From Bdellovibrionales bacterium (GTDB taxonomy: Bacteria > Bdellovibrionota > Bdellovibrionia > Bdellovibrionales > UBA1609), in the NCBI GenBank assembly GCA_026648125.1, contig JAPKGD010000105.1, forward strand, positions 1-6,545: DNA of 6,545 nt, written 5' to 3'. This document shows, one piece after another, positions 4,931 through 6,545 of the stretch. Position 1 is the first letter of the stretch, and every line of letters starts with the position of its first letter. The translations under genes were made by a program, and so were the position numbers. The notes below the pieces were generated by a model, which worked only from the letters and a program-made list of their open reading frames with translations, had not been told where the DNA came from and did not search any database.

Positions 4931-5863
4931 ATGACACGGATGTCGACGGTGCACAAAAGAGCGCCAAAGGGATTGCTTTGGCGAATTCAGAATAGCGTAT
5001 TGATTTTTACCTTCGCGGCAAGCAATGCCTATGGCGCTATTGATACCAAGAAGACCACCTTCACGGCCGTGGACTCTCGACCGCTCTTTGATATTCCTGT
5101 GACCTATAACGTTAAAGTAAAACAGTGGATCAACTACTTTCAGGGTCCGGGTCGCAAATGGTACCGCACTTGGCTGGAGAGATCTCACCGCTATCTACCG
5201 ACAATGAAGAAAGTCTTGCGCGATCGGGGAATGCCTCAAGATCTAGCCTATGTGGCGATGATTGAGAGCGGCTTCTCACCTCATGCCGAAAGTACCGCCG
5301 CTGCCGTTGGCTATTGGCAATTCATTGCTGCCACCGCTTCACGATACGGCTTAAAAATTAACTGGTGGTTGGATGAGCGACGGGATTTTCAGAAGAGCAC
5401 TGGTGCGGCATCTCGATATCTGAGCGATCTTTATCGCATGTTTGGCTCATGGTACCTCACAGCGGCAGCCTATAATATGGGTGAGGGTCGTCTCCGACGG
5501 CTGATTGCCAAGCACAAAACTAATAATTACTGGGTCCTCGCCAAAAAGCCCGATTTTCCCGCTGAAACCCGCGACTACATTCCCAAGATGCTCGCCGCCA
5601 TGTTGATCGCAAAGGTCCCAAAACTCTATGGTTTTCATGACATAGTTCCTAAGGAGCCTTATCGTTACGAATATTTCTATGTTCCTGGGGGAACCGATCT
5701 CATCAATCTATCTTCGGCACTAGGGGTAGAAGCATCCGTTTTGCAAAAGCTGAATCCTGAACTCATCAAAGGCTTTGTCCCTAGTACAATCCGCAACCAC
5801 CGTATTCGTATCCCCTCCGGTTATACTCTCGCTGTTTCAAATTACATTCGCACTCAACTTTGA
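4931..5863 (+). CDS. mltD: Exported MltD-like lytic transglycosylase with LysM-like domain
   Basis: This enzyme should cleave the MurNAc-GlcNAc bond of peptidoglycan, leaving 1,6-anhydroMurNAc ends, in the periplasm. The 310-residue product has a basic N-terminus and a hydrophobic stretch (about 15-30) with likely cleavage near SNA (31-33) or AYGA (33-36). There is no lipobox cysteine, unlike E. coli MltD. The SLT catalytic domain spans about 90-225: MPQDLAYVAMIESGFSPHAE (101-120) with catalytic Glu E112, AVGYWQFIAATASRYGL (125-141), AAAYNMGEGRLRR (178-190) and ETRDYIPKMLAAM (212-224). Residues about 247-297 (YVPGGTDLINLSSALGV, LQKLNPELIKGFVP, RIRIPSG) resemble the degenerate LysM-like end of MltD proteins. 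E. coli MltD is about 450 residues with clear LysM repeats, so this is a short form. The start lacks a clear Shine-Dalgarno; an in-frame ATG at 4940 is an alternative. It is divergent from the flagellar operon, so a role in rod penetration is possible but unproven. Confidence 0.88.
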   Translation: MTRMSTVHKRAPKGLLWRIQNSVLIFTFAASNAYGAIDTKKTTFTAVDSRPLFDIPVTYNVKVKQWINYFQGPGRKWYRTWLERSHRYLPTMKKVLRDRGMPQDLAYVAMIESGFSPHAESTAAAVGYWQFIAATASRYGLKINWWLDERRDFQKSTGAASRYLSDLYRMFGSWYLTAAAYNMGEGRLRRLIAKHKTNNYWVLAKKPDFPAETRDYIPKMLAAMLIAKVPKLYGFHDIVPKEPYRYEYFYVPGGTDLINLSSALGVEASVLQKLNPELIKGFVPSTIRNHRIRIPSGYTLAVSNYIRTQL

Positions 5864-5918
5864 TTATTGACCCATCGGCTCATTTGACTTCAAACCATGC
5901 CTCCGATATTCCAAGCAC

Positions 5919-6545
5919 ATGGCTAAACTCGTGGTGCAAAAATATGGTGGTATGTGCCTCGCCACGCCCCAAAGAGTGCGTGAAGTGGCAAGCAAGGTGG
6001 CTGAGCAGCATCGCCTTGGTCGGGCCGTAATTGTTATTGTGAGCGCCATGGGAAAAACGACAGATGATCTCATTCGCTTAGCTTACGATGTCTCCCCCGA
6101 CCCAAACCGCCGTGAACTAGATATGCTTCTCACCACAGGCGAGCGAGTGAGCATGTCTCTCGTCAGCATGGCTCTTAGAGATCTCGGAGTTCAGGCCATC
6201 AGTTTGACTGGAAGTCAGGCTGGCGTTCTTACCGATTCAGCCCATTCAAATGCAAAAATTGTAGATGTCCGACCCACCCGATTGAGAGAGGAACTCGATA
6301 AAGGTCAGGTGGTGGTTTTGGCTGGCTTTCAGGGCGTGGATCCACAAAGTAAAGAAATCACCACGCTGGGTCGCGGTGGCTCAGATACCACGGCCGTTGC
6401 AATTGCTGCCGCCCTAAAGGCAGAGTCGTGTGAAATTATAAAAGAAGTGGACGGCCTCTGCTCGGGCGATCCCAAGCTCGTCAGTGGTGCAGTCGTATAT
6501 CCGGAGATGAGTCACGCGGCACTCTTAGAAATGTGCTTTTGGGGA
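5919..6545 (+). CDS. lysC: Aspartate kinase, N-terminal part, cut by the window end
   Basis: Aspartate kinase makes 4-phospho-aspartate from aspartate and ATP, the first step to lysine, diaminopimelate, threonine and methionine. The 209 visible codons cover most of the amino-acid kinase domain; any ACT domains lie outside. Family motifs: VVQKYGG (5-11) with the conserved K8, IVSAMGKTTDDLI (40-52), LLTTGERVSMSL (70-81), VLAGFQGVD (133-141), TTLGRGGSDTTAVAIAAAL (148-166), CEIIKEVDGLCSGDP (171-185). The RGGSDTT loop and TTGE are intact. However, the usual KFGGTSV reads KYGGMCL, and the usual YTDVDGVYT.DP reads IKEVDGLCSGDP. These changes are single residues, with no frameshift. The start is set by the standard N-terminus (MAKLVVQKYGG); no in-frame start lies upstream before a stop at 5868. 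It has no good Shine-Dalgarno and lies 55 nt after the transglycosylase gene, perhaps co-transcribed. Whether it is the main enzyme or a specialised paralogue cannot be told here. Confidence 0.9.
   Translation, partial: MAKLVVQKYGGMCLATPQRVREVASKVAEQHRLGRAVIVIVSAMGKTTDDLIRLAYDVSPDPNRRELDMLLTTGERVSMSLVSMALRDLGVQAISLTGSQAGVLTDSAHSNAKIVDVRPTRLREELDKGQVVVLAGFQGVDPQSKEITTLGRGGSDTTAVAIAAALKAESCEIIKEVDGLCSGDPKLVSGAVVYPEMSHAALLEMCFWG

Noticed and set aside
5874..5907. ATCGG ... CCGAT inverted repeat before the aspartate kinase
   Set aside because: Five-base arms with a 25-base loop and no T-run; neither a terminator nor a convincing riboswitch.

Overview
The window comes from a Gram-negative bacterium. 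The flagellar genes encode both a P-ring and an L-ring, and FlgH has a lipoprotein signal, so the cell has an outer membrane. Gene order flgF-flgG-flgA-flgH-flgI (flgA between the rod and ring genes), a sigma-54 promoter in front of flgF, roughly 50% GC and the style of the proteins point to a Bdellovibrionota or deltaproteobacterium-like organism. That placement is an inference from content, not a database match.

Layout. Positions 1-325 hold no gene I can identify, only a weak rightward hairpin plus T-run and some short frames. Positions 326-4646 are a tight leftward (minus strand) flagellar operon: flgF (distal/proximal rod), flgG (distal rod), flgA (P-ring chaperone), flgH (L-ring lipoprotein) and flgI (P-ring). 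Junctions are 15 nt (flgF/flgG), 3 nt (flgG/flgA), and two ATGA overlaps (flgA/flgH, flgH/flgI), so one transcript with translational coupling is likely. Positions 4647-4930 are a divergent regulatory region. It contains a full-consensus sigma-54 promoter facing flgF and, about 180-220 bp upstream of the predicted start of transcription, dyads that could bind an enhancer-binding activator. Rightward of this are a complete exported MltD-like lytic transglycosylase (4931-5863) and, 55 nt later, the first 209 codons of an aspartate kinase cut off by the window end (5919-6545).

How the genes work together. FlgF and FlgG build the rod that crosses the periplasm. FlgA escorts FlgI to form the P-ring in the peptidoglycan layer, and FlgH forms the L-ring in the outer membrane; together these make the bushing for the rod. 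The divergent lytic transglycosylase could supply peptidoglycan cleavage, since no FlgJ-type muramidase is visible here, but this link is only positional. The aspartate kinase belongs to lysine/threonine/methionine and diaminopimelate synthesis and appears unrelated to motility.

No new multi-gene system is evident. The most interesting points are the sigma-54 control region, an aspartate kinase whose usually near-invariant motifs are altered, a P-ring protein without cysteines and without a usual loop, a FlgA with a CX3CXC cluster, a FlgH with a long charged insert, and an unexplained stretch after flgI where a one-base change in a six-G run would fuse two frames into an operon-like ORF.
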